Origin: Methylophilaceae bacterium
GTDB taxonomy: Bacteria; Pseudomonadota; Gammaproteobacteria; Burkholderiales; Methylophilaceae
Assembly (NCBI GenBank): GCA_028351715.1
Contig: JAOMKM010000001.1
Span: forward strand, 1-64,000
DNA length: 64,000 bases
Direction of reading: 5' to 3'
A program made the translations under genes and the position numbers. Positions 53,444-62,629 of the stretch are shown here, piece by piece; within the stretch, counting starts at the first letter, position 1; the number at the start of each line of letters is the position of its first letter. Under the pieces are notes generated by a model. That model saw only the letters and a list, made by a program, of their open reading frames with translations. It did not search any database and was not told the origin of the DNA.

Positions 53444-55771
53444 TTAGAAATTAGTGCCCATTCCAAACTGGAAGGTTTCAGTCTTATCATGCTCGTCATC
53501 ATTTAGTGGTAGTCCGAGTGAAATATTTAAAGGACCAAATGGGGAAAGCCATAAACCAGCTACTCCCACCGAATATCTCATTTCTGAAATCTTGGGTGAG
53601 TCTTCGAAAACTCCACCCGCATCAAAAAACGCACTCATCCTTATGCTCTCACTTCTTTTCATTCCTGGTACAGGAAAAAATGTTTCTGCAGAAAGCTGTA
53701 GAGTCGATTTTCCGCCATTAGTTATATAATCCTTATAATTAGTATCATATACCTTTTTACCAACAGAACCGTCCTTAAACCCACGAATTGTTTTTTGCCC
53801 CCCAACTCTGAATCTTTTGTAAAATGGAAGGACATCATCACCATATGCGTCAATATACCCTATGTCACCTTTAATTCTTGTAGTTAAATTATCTCCTATT
53901 GGGAAAAATTTCTCAGAAGAAATAGCAAATTTGTAATACTTAACGTCCAATACTGGGGCGGTTGATTCGAGATTTATTACATATTTTGTTCCAGTCGTAG
54001 GAAAGGTTACATCATCTCTCGTATCCTTTTCAAGGCCTGTAAAGAAAAGCCAAGAACTGGTATCACATGTAGTTGTTGAGCTTCCTGTGCTTGTGCAATA
54101 ATTTTTATAGGCGCTTGGAGCATTTCCAGATAATGTAAGCTCTGTTAAATCTAATTGAGTACCAACCACAATTACATCATGTTCAGTTATCGGAACAATA
54201 AAGGTCAAGCCACCACCCAATGAGTCAGTTTGATATTCAGCTTGTCCTACTTGCCCTTTAGTGTCCACAGTTTTTTTGTAACCTGAAATTCCGCGAGTGA
54301 TACCGTCATCTGTAAAGTAAGGGTCAGTAAAGGTAAGGCTGTAGACACTATTAACATCTCCAGTACTAATTGTTGTTGACACATTATTACCTGTGCCAAA
54401 GAAATTAGCTTGAGCAACACTTAGAGTTCCTACAATACCTTCACTTGAGCTTAGGCCAGCTCCAACGCTTATACTACCAGTATTTCTCTCTGCAATTTTA
54501 ACGTTGAGATCAATTTGGTCTGACACGCCTGGCACAGATGGGGTTTCGATATCAATTGCATCAAAAAACTGCGTTCGACTTAACCTCTCTCTTGATCTTT
54601 GAATATTAGCTTCAGAAAACCATGAAGACTCCAACTGCCTCAACTCTCTTCGAATAACTTTATCTTTTGTCTTGTCATTACCAATAATATTGATTCTTCT
54701 TACGTAAATTTTCTTGCCTGGGTCTAGAAGAAAATTAAAATCTACTATGTTTTTTACTTTATCGATTTTTGGAATAAGATTTATATTAGCAAAAGCAAAA
54801 CCGTAATCACCTAATTTAGAAGTCATTGCTGCTGAGGATTGATTTATGAGCTTTCTGTTGAATATATCTCCCTCTTTAACCAAGACTTGATCTTTTAAGT
54901 CTTTTAGACTGAGTGATTCTTTATCACTAGATTCAAGCTCTTCAGGTATTTTCCCAGATACCTTGATTGATCCGATTGTATACTTATCACCTTCATCAAT
55001 ATTAATTTCAATATAGATATTTTTTTTATTTTTAGAGATGCTTACTGTGGTTGAATTTATTTTAAAATCCAGATATCCTCTGTCCATATAAAATGTCTTT
55101 AGGTTTTCAAGATCGCCTGATAGCTCTACCTTAGAATACCTATCATCTTTGTTGTACCAGGATAAAAAGTTAGTTGTTTTTAGAGTTAACTGTTCAAATA
55201 AATCATCTTTTTTATAGACACGATTACCAACAATATCAATAGATTGAATTCGTGAAACTCGCCCTTCTTCAACGTAGAAGTTTATATTAACTCTATTTCT
55301 TTCAAGAGGAACCACCTCAGATACCACTCTGGCCGTATATTTACCTCGCGATAAATACTGCCTTGCAATTTCTTGTTCCGCTTTCACAAGATCAGCTTTA
55401 TCAAAAACTAAGCCAGTCCCAACATTCATTCCTGCAAGCCCTTCATTTAGATTCTCAGGTTGAAATATTTCTGTTCCATAGTAATTGATCTCATAAATTA
55501 TAGGTCTTTCACTAACAGAAATTATGATCGTAGATCCTTGTCTTTCAACAGCTACATCCTTAAATTGACCAGTTTTAAATAATAAACTTATGGTTTTAGA
55601 AAAATCGATACTACTAATTTCATCATCGATTTCAAATGGAATGTTACCAAAGATAAGGCCAGGATCAATCCTCTGAAGCCCCTCAACCTTTATATCAGAG
55701 ACTCTAATTTCTTCTTGGGAATAAGAATTGAATGTGAAAATTAATAAAAAAGACAATAATAATTTAATCAT
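53444..55771 (-). CDS. bamA: Outer membrane protein assembly factor BamA
   Basis: BamA, 775 aa, is the Omp85 core that folds and inserts outer membrane proteins. Signal peptide of about 18 residues, then five POTRA domains (about 22-420; VEGLQRIDPGLIFG opens POTRA 1), then a 16-strand barrel. The loop 6 motif is TIRGF within RVGGQKTIRGFKDGS, and the protein ends in Phe (FGMGTNF), the C-terminal signal of outer membrane barrels. A promoter with good boxes lies just upstream at 55798-55827. The usual upstream gene rseP is missing. Confidence 0.97.
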   Translation of the reverse strand: MIKLLLSFLLIFTFNSYSQEEIRVSDIKVEGLQRIDPGLIFGNIPFEIDDEISSIDFSKTISLLFKTGQFKDVAVERQGSTIIISVSERPIIYEINYYGTEIFQPENLNEGLAGMNVGTGLVFDKADLVKAEQEIARQYLSRGKYTARVVSEVVPLERNRVNINFYVEEGRVSRIQSIDIVGNRVYKKDDLFEQLTLKTTNFLSWYNKDDRYSKVELSGDLENLKTFYMDRGYLDFKINSTTVSISKNKKNIYIEINIDEGDKYTIGSIKVSGKIPEELESSDKESLSLKDLKDQVLVKEGDIFNRKLINQSSAAMTSKLGDYGFAFANINLIPKIDKVKNIVDFNFLLDPGKKIYVRRINIIGNDKTKDKVIRRELRQLESSWFSEANIQRSRERLSRTQFFDAIDIETPSVPGVSDQIDLNVKIAERNTGSISVGAGLSSSEGIVGTLSVAQANFFGTGNNVSTTISTGDVNSVYSLTFTDPYFTDDGITRGISGYKKTVDTKGQVGQAEYQTDSLGGGLTFIVPITEHDVIVVGTQLDLTELTLSGNAPSAYKNYCTSTGSSTTTCDTSSWLFFTGLEKDTRDDVTFPTTGTKYVINLESTAPVLDVKYYKFAISSEKFFPIGDNLTTRIKGDIGYIDAYGDDVLPFYKRFRVGGQKTIRGFKDGSVGKKVYDTNYKDYITNGGKSTLQLSAETFFPVPGMKRSESIRMSAFFDAGGVFEDSPKISEMRYSVGVAGLWLSPFGPLNISLGLPLNDDEHDKTETFQFGMGTNF

Positions 55772-55797
55772 TAACCAACCGACTAATTAAAAATGTG

Positions 55798-55827
55798 ATT
55801 ATATACTGAAATTCGGCATTTATGCAA
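55798..55827 (-). promoter_or_regulatory. Candidate sigma-70 promoter for bamA-skp-lpx operon
   Basis: On the reverse strand TTGCAT (55827-55822) and TATAAT (55803-55798) are 18 bases apart and end about 27 bases before the bamA ATG. The boxes fit the housekeeping consensus well. There is room for only a short leader. No sigma-E-type motif was noticed. Prediction from consensus. Confidence 0.6.
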
Positions 55828-55932
55828 TAAAATATTGCTCTAAGTTATTGAGAAATAACAATGTTTTCTGTTAGAAAAAAAATATAATAATTATCTGGAA
55901 TAAAACCTATTTTTTAACCTAAATTATATGTC

Positions 55933-57090
55933 TTAAGCCTTGGATAGTAGGCTGTGAGCTTTAATTCTCGCCTCACTATCAATAGCCAGAATATCCTCTA
56001 TATTGTCTGGATTTTTTGGTGACCATGATTCTAAGGCTAAATTAATTAATATTGGTATCTTTGTAAAGGGGATAATTTTATTAAGGAATGCCTCAACAGC
56101 AATTTCATTAGCTGCATTAAGGATTATTGTCGTTGCCATGCCCTTAGAGAATGCTTGGTAAGCTAAATCTAAACAAGGAAATAAATTATTGTCAGGGCTC
56201 TCAAATGTCAGGTCATCAGATTCTTCAAGCTTAATTCCCTCAACTCCTGATGTAATTCGATCGGGAAATCCTAGGGCGTATGAAATAGGAATTTTCATAT
56301 CTGGGAAGCCAAGCTGGCTTATTAAGCTACCATCAATAAACTCAACAAATGAATGGATAATACTTTGTGGGTGGATTAATACTTCAATTTTATCAACAGG
56401 CATATCAAAAAGATACGCTGCCTCAATTACCTCTAAGCCCTTATTCATCATGGTTGCTGAGTCAATTGTAATTTTCTTCCCCATTACCCAATTTGGATGT
56501 TTAAGCGCTGATTCAACTGTAACATCGCATAACTGTTCACATGTAAGATTTCGAAATGGCCCTCCAGAGGCAGTTAATATTATTTTGTTAATCGCATTAT
56601 TATAATTATTATGTGTAATCTGAAAAATAGCGTTATGTTCACTATCAACAGGAATTAGTTTTGCATTGAACTTTAAACACAAATCCATCATTAATGAGCC
56701 CGCCATCACCATAGACTCTTTATTTGCCAGAAGAATTGTTTTTCCATTAATAACCGCATCCATCGTAGGAAGTAATCCAGCAGAACCAGATATTGCAGCA
56801 ACAACATCAGATACCTCCTCTGCACTAGCTATAGATCTATAACCTGAAATTCCATATAAAATTTCAGGCTTATAAACATCCTTTATTAACTCATGAATTT
56901 TATTTGCAGATATTTCATCCTTAGTAACAATAACTGAGGGTCTAAATTCAATGGCTTGAACAAGGAGTAGGTCAGTATTTGTATATGAAGATAAAGCAAA
57001 AATATTGAATCTTTCAGGATGAAGCCTAACAACATCTAACGTGCTACATCCAATACTGCCAGTTGAGCCTAGGATTGATAAAGATCTCAC
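55933..57090 (-). CDS. dxr: 1-deoxy-D-xylulose 5-phosphate reductoisomerase
   Basis: Dxr, 385 aa, makes MEP, the committed isoprenoid precursor. The start chosen is GTG at 57090, which overlaps the cdsA stop as GTGA and gives VRSLSILGSTGSIGCSTLDV, the normal N-terminus. An ATG at 57153 is in frame, but it would add 21 unlikely residues inside cdsA. Motifs: NKESMVMAG, DSEHNAIFQ, SGGPFR and HPNWVMGKKITIDSATMMNK. It supplies the isoprenoid units used by UppS, encoded two genes upstream. Confidence 0.95.
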   Translation of the reverse strand: MRSLSILGSTGSIGCSTLDVVRLHPERFNIFALSSYTNTDLLLVQAIEFRPSVIVTKDEISANKIHELIKDVYKPEILYGISGYRSIASAEEVSDVVAAISGSAGLLPTMDAVINGKTILLANKESMVMAGSLMMDLCLKFNAKLIPVDSEHNAIFQITHNNYNNAINKIILTASGGPFRNLTCEQLCDVTVESALKHPNWVMGKKITIDSATMMNKGLEVIEAAYLFDMPVDKIEVLIHPQSIIHSFVEFIDGSLISQLGFPDMKIPISYALGFPDRITSGVEGIKLEESDDLTFESPDNNLFPCLDLAYQAFSKGMATTIILNAANEIAVEAFLNKIIPFTKIPILINLALESWSPKNPDNIEDILAIDSEARIKAHSLLSKA

Positions 57091-57881
57091 AAAACAACCC
57101 CAAAGACATAAGAATAATTTAAGATTAATGTGAAAATTGGAATCGTAGGGCAAAAACTATCAATTCTATCTAAAATACCACCATGCCCAGGAATAATTGA
57201 GCCACTATCCTTTAAGCCTGACATTCTTTTTAATAATGATTCGTAAAGGTCTCCAAAAATACTTAAGGCAGTTATCAATATAGTTGCAGAAATAATTAAT
57301 AAAGAATCGACTCCAATATAAAAACTTAACGAGAGCGCAAATATAATATTAAGAAAAAAAGCTCCTAAAGCACCTTCAATAGTTTTTCCGGGACTTACAT
57401 TTTTCATAAGCTTATGCTTGCCATACTTCTTACCAAATAAATATGCTCCAGTATCCGCAATAAAAATAGATATAAAAATAAATAGTAAAAATAATTTATT
57501 ATCTAAGAAGAGCCAAGTAACAGAGATCCATAAAGGTAGAATTAAAATAATCCCCAAAATTACTTTCATATAAGAAGGTACTAAAAATTTATTAAGAAGA
57601 TGAAATGGAGCAAAGAAAAGCCAAAAAATTAATGATATTAAAAGTATGGTATTGATATTATCAATATTAAAGAAATAAAAATATACAAAGGCTGCTAATG
57701 AAACTATCCATAGAACAATTTTTTGATTAAAATCTAGCTTTAGTAATGATCCCAACTCGTAAAGAGCTATAATTGATACGCCAGAGGATAAAATAGTAAA
57801 CGCCAATGAATCTAAAATAAAAAAACTCATTAAAAAAATTGTTAACATTAATAATGCAGATATAAGTCTAGTTTTAAGCAT
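57087..57881 (-). CDS. cdsA: Phosphatidate cytidylyltransferase CdsA
   Basis: CdsA, 264 aa, makes CDP-diacylglycerol from phosphatidate and CTP. About seven membrane segments. Signature LLKRMSGLKDSGSIIPGHGG and ILDRIDSF near the C-terminus, preceded by DTGAYLFGKKYG and SPGKTIEGALGA. It follows uppS by four bases and overlaps dxr by four. Confidence 0.95.
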   Translation of the reverse strand: MLKTRLISALLMLTIFLMSFFILDSLAFTILSSGVSIIALYELGSLLKLDFNQKIVLWIVSLAAFVYFYFFNIDNINTILLISLIFWLFFAPFHLLNKFLVPSYMKVILGIILILPLWISVTWLFLDNKLFLLFIFISIFIADTGAYLFGKKYGKHKLMKNVSPGKTIEGALGAFFLNIIFALSLSFYIGVDSLLIISATILITALSIFGDLYESLLKRMSGLKDSGSIIPGHGGILDRIDSFCPTIPIFTLILNYSYVFGVVL

Positions 57882-57885
57882 TTAA

Positions 57886-58629
57886 TTAAATATCCATTAA
57901 TGAACCGAAACGTCTCTTTCTTGTTTGAAAAAAATACAATGCATTAGTAAAAATTGACTCATCAAAGTCAGGCCAAAGAGCGTCTGTAAAAAAAAGTTCA
58001 GAGTAGGCTAATTGCCATAACATAAAATTACTAAGTCTTTTCTCACCACCAGTTCTAATCAGAAGATCTATTTCAGGCAAGCCATAAGTATCTAAATTTT
58101 TAGACAATAATTTTTCAGATATAGTTTGTTTAGCTTTTGCATTATTAATAAATTTATTTGCCGCTCTTACTATCTCAGATCTTCCACCATAACTAATAGC
58201 GATATTTAATTGCATTCCATTATTTTTTTTACATTTTCTCTCAACAGAAGTAATTTTTTTTTGTAAGTCAGATGGTAGAGATGATAAATCGCCAATAAAT
58301 TTAATTTTTATATTATTTGATTTGATCTTATCTTTCTCATTATCAATAGACTTATCAAATAGATTTAGAAGGGATAGCACTTCATTTTTAGGTCTTGTCC
58401 AGTTCTCTGTGCTAAAAGCAAATAAGGTAAGAGAATTAATATTATATTTTTTTGCTAGGCCAATAACATTTTTAACTACATGAACTCCTCTTACGTGTCC
58501 AGCCTCTCTTGGTAACAATCTTTTTTTTGCCCAACGACCATTACCATCCATAATAATTGCTATATGTTTTGGTAAGCCTTTCGATTTAAGAAAAAACTTT
58601 CGAGAAAATAAAAAATTAAAAAACTTCAA
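57886..58629 (-). CDS. uppS: Undecaprenyl diphosphate synthase
   Basis: UppS (IspU), 247 aa, makes the C55 carrier for peptidoglycan and LPS sugars. HIAIIMDGNGRWAKKR holds the catalytic Asp, TLFAFSTENWTRPKNEV is the second block, and DLLIRTGGEKRLSNFMLWQL the last. It lies between frr (two-base gap) and cdsA, the standard order. Confidence 0.96.
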   Translation of the reverse strand: MKFFNFLFSRKFFLKSKGLPKHIAIIMDGNGRWAKKRLLPREAGHVRGVHVVKNVIGLAKKYNINSLTLFAFSTENWTRPKNEVLSLLNLFDKSIDNEKDKIKSNNIKIKFIGDLSSLPSDLQKKITSVERKCKKNNGMQLNIAISYGGRSEIVRAANKFINNAKAKQTISEKLLSKNLDTYGLPEIDLLIRTGGEKRLSNFMLWQLAYSELFFTDALWPDFDESIFTNALYFFQTRKRRFGSLMDI

Positions 58630-58631
58630 AT

Positions 58632-59186
58632 TTATATAGCTAAAAGATCTTTCTCTTTAAGCTCCGTTAATTTATCAATTTCATTGATAAATTGGTCAGT
58701 ATTTTTTTGGACTTCATCCTGAGATCTTCTTTCCTCGTCCTCACTAATCTCTTTATCCTTAATTAATTTTTTTAGAGCATCATTCGCTTCTCGCCTAACG
58801 TTTCTCATAGAGACTTTAGCATTCTCGGCTTCTGACTTGACTACTTTAATTAATTCTCGCCTTCTTTCTTCTGTTAGGGGGGGCATTGGTATTCTGATAG
58901 TTTCACCTGAGGTTGCTGGGTTTAAACCAAGATCACTCTCACGGATAACTTTTTCAATAATAGGAATCATTGTCTTCTCGTAAGGCTGAATATTTATTGT
59001 TGTTGAATCAGCAAGAGTAACGCTCGCAACCTGACTTAAGGAAGTAAGTGACCCATAATAATCCACATTAATATGATCTAAAATTCCTGTATGAGCTCTT
59101 CCAGTTCTTATCTTAGAGAGATTAGATTTCAGTGAATCTAAACTCTTTTGCATTTTTGTTTTAACGGTTGCTTTAATTTTTTCCAT
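58632..59186 (-). CDS. frr: Ribosome recycling factor
   Basis: RRF, 184 aa, releases ribosomes after termination together with EF-G. It begins [20 protein letters not shown], then [19 protein letters not shown], and [20 protein letters not shown]. An ATG two codons earlier (59192) is possible, but the GGAG is only three bases before it; the one at 59186 has nine-base spacing and fits homologues better. It follows pyrH by 19 bases. Confidence 0.96.
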   Translation of the reverse strand: MEKIKATVKTKMQKSLDSLKSNLSKIRTGRAHTGILDHINVDYYGSLTSLSQVASVTLADSTTINIQPYEKTMIPIIEKVIRESDLGLNPATSGETIRIPMPPLTEERRRELIKVVKSEAENAKVSMRNVRREANDALKKLIKDKEISEDEERRSQDEVQKNTDQFINEIDKLTELKEKDLLAI

Positions 59187-59205
59187 AAACATAATCTCCG
59201 TTTTA

Positions 59206-59922
59206 TCAGATGACTACTCGAGTCCCTTCGTCATGACCCATTAGAACATTGTGAAGTGCATCTTGTTTGAAAATATTAAATACTGCTATTGGTAACTTTT
59301 GATCGCGGCATAATGTAAATGCAGTTGCATCCATAACTTTTAAATTATTTTGAATTGCTTCATTGAATGTCACTTTCTTGTACATAACAGCATCTTTATT
59401 TATTGTCGGGTCATCTGAGTATATTCCATCAACTTTTGTTGCCTTAATCATGATGTCAGCATTAATTTCCATAGCTCTAAGTGCTGCAGCTGTATCAGTA
59501 GTAAAGAAAGGGTTGCCTGTCCCTGCAGCAAATATAACAATCTTTTCATCCTCTAGATACCTTATTGCCTTCCCTCTTATGTAAGGCTCAACAATTTGGT
59601 CAATGTTAATAGCAGATTGAACACGACTAATAAGTCCTGCATGCTTCATTGCATCCTGAAGAGCCAATGCATTCATTACTGTTGCGAGCATACCCATATA
59701 ATCTGCAGTTGCTCTATCCATGCCTGCAGCTCCAAGAGCTACGCCTCTAAAGATATTTCCCCCACCAATTACAATAGCAATCTCAACACCTAGCGATTTT
59801 ATGCTTTTTACTTCGCTTACGATTTTATTGATAGTTTCAGGATTAACGCCAAAAGCATCATCACCCATCAAGGCTTCACCTGAAAGTTTTAGTAGAATTC
59901 TTTTATATATTGATTTAGCCAT
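59206..59922 (-). CDS. pyrH: Uridylate kinase (UMP kinase)
   Basis: PyrH, 238 aa, phosphorylates UMP in pyrimidine synthesis. Amino-acid-kinase fold with [51 protein letters not shown] and [19 protein letters not shown]. It starts a new transcription unit after the tsf terminator at 59951-59980. Confidence 0.98.
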   Translation of the reverse strand: MAKSIYKRILLKLSGEALMGDDAFGVNPETINKIVSEVKSIKSLGVEIAIVIGGGNIFRGVALGAAGMDRATADYMGMLATVMNALALQDAMKHAGLISRVQSAINIDQIVEPYIRGKAIRYLEDEKIVIFAAGTGNPFFTTDTAAALRAMEINADIMIKATKVDGIYSDDPTINKDAVMYKKVTFNEAIQNNLKVMDATAFTLCRDQKLPIAVFNIFKQDALHNVLMGHDEGTRVVI

Positions 59923-59950
59923 AAAGTATTATATTATTTTGTTTTAACTC

Positions 59951-59980
59951 AAAAAAAAAGATTGTTAAAAACAATCTTTT
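59951..59980 (-). terminator. Rho-independent terminator after tsf
   Basis: On the reverse strand, right after the tsf stop, AAAGATTGTT (59966-59957 complement side) pairs with AACAATCTTT (59979-59970 side) in a 10-bp stem around a three-base loop. The transcript then runs into nine U residues (complement of A-run 59951-59959). Stem plus U-tract is a classic intrinsic terminator ending rpsB-tsf before pyrH. Confidence 0.85.
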
Positions 59981-60856
59981 TTAGCCTTGAGTAGCCGCAG
60001 CTACCTCTGCAGCAAAATCAGTTTCAATTTTTTCTATTCCCTCACCAACGGTAAACATCTTAAATGAATGAAGGGTTGCATTATTTTTACTTAATAGTTC
60101 TTGAATAGTCATTTTGTCATCCTTGACAAATACCTGATTAAGCAAAGTTACTTCCTTAAGGAATTTATTTACGGTCCCATCAGCAATCTTATCAAGCATT
60201 GATTCTGGCTTTCCAGCTTCCTTAGCTTTTTCAATAGCTACCCTTCTTTCAGCTTCTATCAACTCATTCTCAATACCTGATTTATCAATAGCTTTAGGTT
60301 TTAAGGCAGCAATATGCATTGCAATATCTCTTCCTAACTCTTCACTAGCTCCCTCAAGGTCTAAAATTACACCAATTTTTACACCATGAATATATGAGTG
60401 GAGCTTACCTTTCGCTTCGAGAAGTTGGAATCTTCTTGGAGTAATATTTTCTCCAATCTTCCCAATAAGCAGTGTTCTTAACTCCTCAACAGCAATTCCA
60501 TTTATTTTTACATCACTTAATGCGTCGATATTGGTGGGTTTATCTTCTAAAATGGCGAGTGAAAGATCGCTTACAAAACCCTTAAACTCATCGTTTTTCG
60601 CACAAAAATCAGTTTCTGAATTAACTTCTAGAAGAACACCGCTTTTGCCATCATTGCTTATAGAAGCAATAACTGCACCTTCTGCAGCAACTCGATTTGA
60701 TGCTTTTGATGCTTTATTACCAAACCTAACTCTTAATAACTCCTCAGCACGCTGCTCATCTCCTTCTGCTTCTGTTAATGCTTTCTTGCAATCCATCATA
60801 GGCGCATCAGTCTTCGCCCTTAAAGCCATTACCATACTTGCTGTAATTTCTGCCAT
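59981..60856 (-). CDS. tsf: Translation elongation factor Ts
   Basis: EF-Ts, 291 aa, exchanges GDP for GTP on EF-Tu. LRAKTDAPMMDCKKALTEAE is the N-terminal signature, and VLLEVNSETDFCAKNDEFKG the second; MHIAALKPKAID and the C-terminal coiled-coil region follow. It is 31 bases after rpsB, in the usual rpsB-tsf pair. Confidence 0.98.
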   Translation of the reverse strand: MAEITASMVMALRAKTDAPMMDCKKALTEAEGDEQRAEELLRVRFGNKASKASNRVAAEGAVIASISNDGKSGVLLEVNSETDFCAKNDEFKGFVSDLSLAILEDKPTNIDALSDVKINGIAVEELRTLLIGKIGENITPRRFQLLEAKGKLHSYIHGVKIGVILDLEGASEELGRDIAMHIAALKPKAIDKSGIENELIEAERRVAIEKAKEAGKPESMLDKIADGTVNKFLKEVTLLNQVFVKDDKMTIQELLSKNNATLHSFKMFTVGEGIEKIETDFAAEVAAATQG

Positions 60857-60887
60857 TATATAAATACTCCAAAAAACAAAAAATTAT

Positions 60888-61670
60888 TTAAGTTGCTTCT
60901 TTAGTCGAATCGTCTGACTCAGCTAATACTTGCTCATCTACACCTTCATCTGCTTCAGTTTTAGCAACCATTTTTGCAACTTCATTGATTGCTGCATTTT
61001 TACCTTCCAGAATAATGTCTGCCATACCTCTAGCATAAAGACGAATTGCACGACTTGAGTCGTCATTCCCTGGTATAACATAAGCAATATTTTCAGTAGA
61101 ATTATTTGTATCTACTACACCTATAATTGGAATACCTAGCTTGGTTGCTTCAACGACAGCCCCATTTTCATAACCTACATCAATTACAAATATTGCATCA
61201 GGTAATGCATTCATAGTTTTAATGCCACCTATTGATCGCTCCAGCTTGTCATATTCCTTCTTTAGATTTAACCCTTCTTTTTTTGTAATCTTATCTAAAC
61301 TTCCATCTTCAAACATAGCCTCTAATTCAACTAATCTTTTGATTGATTGCTTGATAGTTTTAAAATTTGTCAGCATACCACCTAGCCATCTGTGATTTAC
61401 GTAAGAACAACCTGCTCTTAACGCCTCTTCTTTTAGAATGTCTCTAGCTTGTCTTTTTGTACCAACAAATAGAATGCGGCCTTTATTTGCAGCAAGTGTT
61501 TTTGCAAACTTCATAGCTTCTTCAAACATGGGAAGGGTTTTTTCGAGATTTACAATATGAATTTTATTTCTATCGCCAAAAATATAAGGTGCCATTTTTG
61601 GGTTCCAATAACGGGTCTGGTGTCCAAAATGAACGCCCGCTTCTAACATTTGTCTCATTGTTATTGACAT
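60888..61670 (-). CDS. rpsB: 30S ribosomal protein S2
   Basis: S2, 260 aa. [20 protein letters not shown] at the start, then [34 protein letters not shown] and [24 protein letters not shown] stands seven bases before the ATG. The leader between it and map contains a 20-bp palindrome; S2 represses its own operon in E. coli through the leader, which could apply here. The C-terminus is acidic and longer than E. coli S2's. Confidence 0.98.
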   Translation of the reverse strand: MSITMRQMLEAGVHFGHQTRYWNPKMAPYIFGDRNKIHIVNLEKTLPMFEEAMKFAKTLAANKGRILFVGTKRQARDILKEEALRAGCSYVNHRWLGGMLTNFKTIKQSIKRLVELEAMFEDGSLDKITKKEGLNLKKEYDKLERSIGGIKTMNALPDAIFVIDVGYENGAVVEATKLGIPIIGVVDTNNSTENIAYVIPGNDDSSRAIRLYARGMADIILEGKNAAINEVAKMVAKTEADEGVDEQVLAESDDSTKEAT

Positions 61671-61717
61671 AACTTATCTCCTATTAAGGGTTATCACTTC
61701 ATTAAACTTAAAAATGA

Positions 61718-61737
61718 CCATTTTTAATTAAAAATGG
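61718..61737. repeat. 20-bp perfect palindrome in rpsB/map spacer
   Basis: CCATTTTTAATTAAAAATGG reads the same on both strands, 48-67 bases before the rpsB ATG and inside its probable leader. It could be a protein-binding site, or an RNA hairpin in the rpsB mRNA. No U-tract suggests termination. A second small hairpin, TTTCG/CGAAA, is at 61770-61784. Confidence 0.55.
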
Positions 61738-61790
61738 CACCCCTAAAGTAAATTTAATGGGTTATAGTTTTTCGCAGTACGAAAGCCCGC

Positions 61791-61796
61791 TATAAT
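61791..61796 (+). promoter_or_regulatory. Candidate -10 element for map-glnD
   Basis: TATAAT at 61791-61796 lies 28 bases before the map ATG in the divergent spacer. The -35 region (TTTTTC, 17 bases upstream) is poor. Taken as the likely map promoter only because of the exact -10 match. Confidence 0.4.
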
Positions 61797-61824
61797 AACA
61801 TATTATTTAAGAATTTTTCTACCT

Positions 61825-62613
61825 ATGACCGTCAACATTAATAATGAAGTAGATATTGAAAAAATGCGGATTGCTGGCAAGTTAGCATCAGAAGTCCTTG
61901 ATTATATAACAAATTTCGTCAAGCCTAATGTAACAACTGAAGAGCTTAATAGGCTTTGTCATGAATATATGATTAATATACAAAAGACAATTCCTGCTCC
62001 GCTTAACTATGCCCCCCCAGGGCATACCCCCTACCCTAAATCAATCTGTACCTCGGTAAATAACCAAATATGTCATGGAATACCTGGTGAAAAAATTTTA
62101 AAAAAAGGTGACGTTGTTAATATTGATATAACTGTCATAAAAAATAGTTATCATGGCGATACAAGTAGAATGTTTTATGTTGGAGAACCTTCAATTCAAG
62201 CTAGGCGCTTATGTGAAATTACTTACGAGTCAATGTGGCTAGGTATTAAGCAAGTTAAGCCAGGTAATTATCTGGGAGATATAGGTTCTGCTATACAAAA
62301 CCATGCAGAAAAGAATGGATTCTCAGTGGTACGAGAATTTTGTGGTCATGGTATTGGTAAAGTATTTCATGAGGACCCTCAGATTCTTCATTATGGAAGT
62401 CCCGGTAAAGGCCTTAAGCTAGAAGCTGGAATGATATTCACTATCGAGCCTATGATTAATGCTGGAAAAAAAGACATTAAAATACTCCCCGATGGATGGA
62501 CAGTTGTAACAAAAGACCGGAGCCTCTCTGCACAATGGGAGCACACCATTCTAGTTACAGAGGAGTCATATGAGGTTATGACTCTCTCAGCTGGGACCCC
62601 CTCGCCCTTCTAA
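61825..62613 (+). CDS. map: Methionine aminopeptidase type I
   Basis: Map, 262 aa, removes N-terminal Met from new proteins. Metal ligands are in NIDITVIKNSYHGDTSRMF, FCGHGIGKVFHEDPQILHYG and MIFTIEPMIN. The substrate pocket block SICTSVNNQICHGIPGE is conserved. No clear Shine-Dalgarno is seen before the ATG. It is divergent from rpsB and 16 bases before glnD, as in many Betaproteobacteria. Confidence 0.97.
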   Translation: MTVNINNEVDIEKMRIAGKLASEVLDYITNFVKPNVTTEELNRLCHEYMINIQKTIPAPLNYAPPGHTPYPKSICTSVNNQICHGIPGEKILKKGDVVNIDITVIKNSYHGDTSRMFYVGEPSIQARRLCEITYESMWLGIKQVKPGNYLGDIGSAIQNHAEKNGFSVVREFCGHGIGKVFHEDPQILHYGSPGKGLKLEAGMIFTIEPMINAGKKDIKILPDGWTVVTKDRSLSAQWEHTILVTEESYEVMTLSAGTPSPF

Positions 62614-62629
62614 ACATTAATTAATTAAG

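Noticed and set aside
55844..55859. GTTATT/AATAAC hairpin between dxr and bamA as a dxr terminator
   Set aside because: Only 6 bp, all but one A/T, with no U-tract after it on the minus strand.
56189..56605. 138-codon frame antisense to dxr
   Set aside because: It lies fully inside dxr, whose motifs are intact; the translation shows no domain.
57091..57153. ATG start of dxr at 57153
   Set aside because: It lies well inside cdsA and adds residues that homologues lack; GTG at 57090 overlaps the cdsA stop and gives the standard N-terminus.
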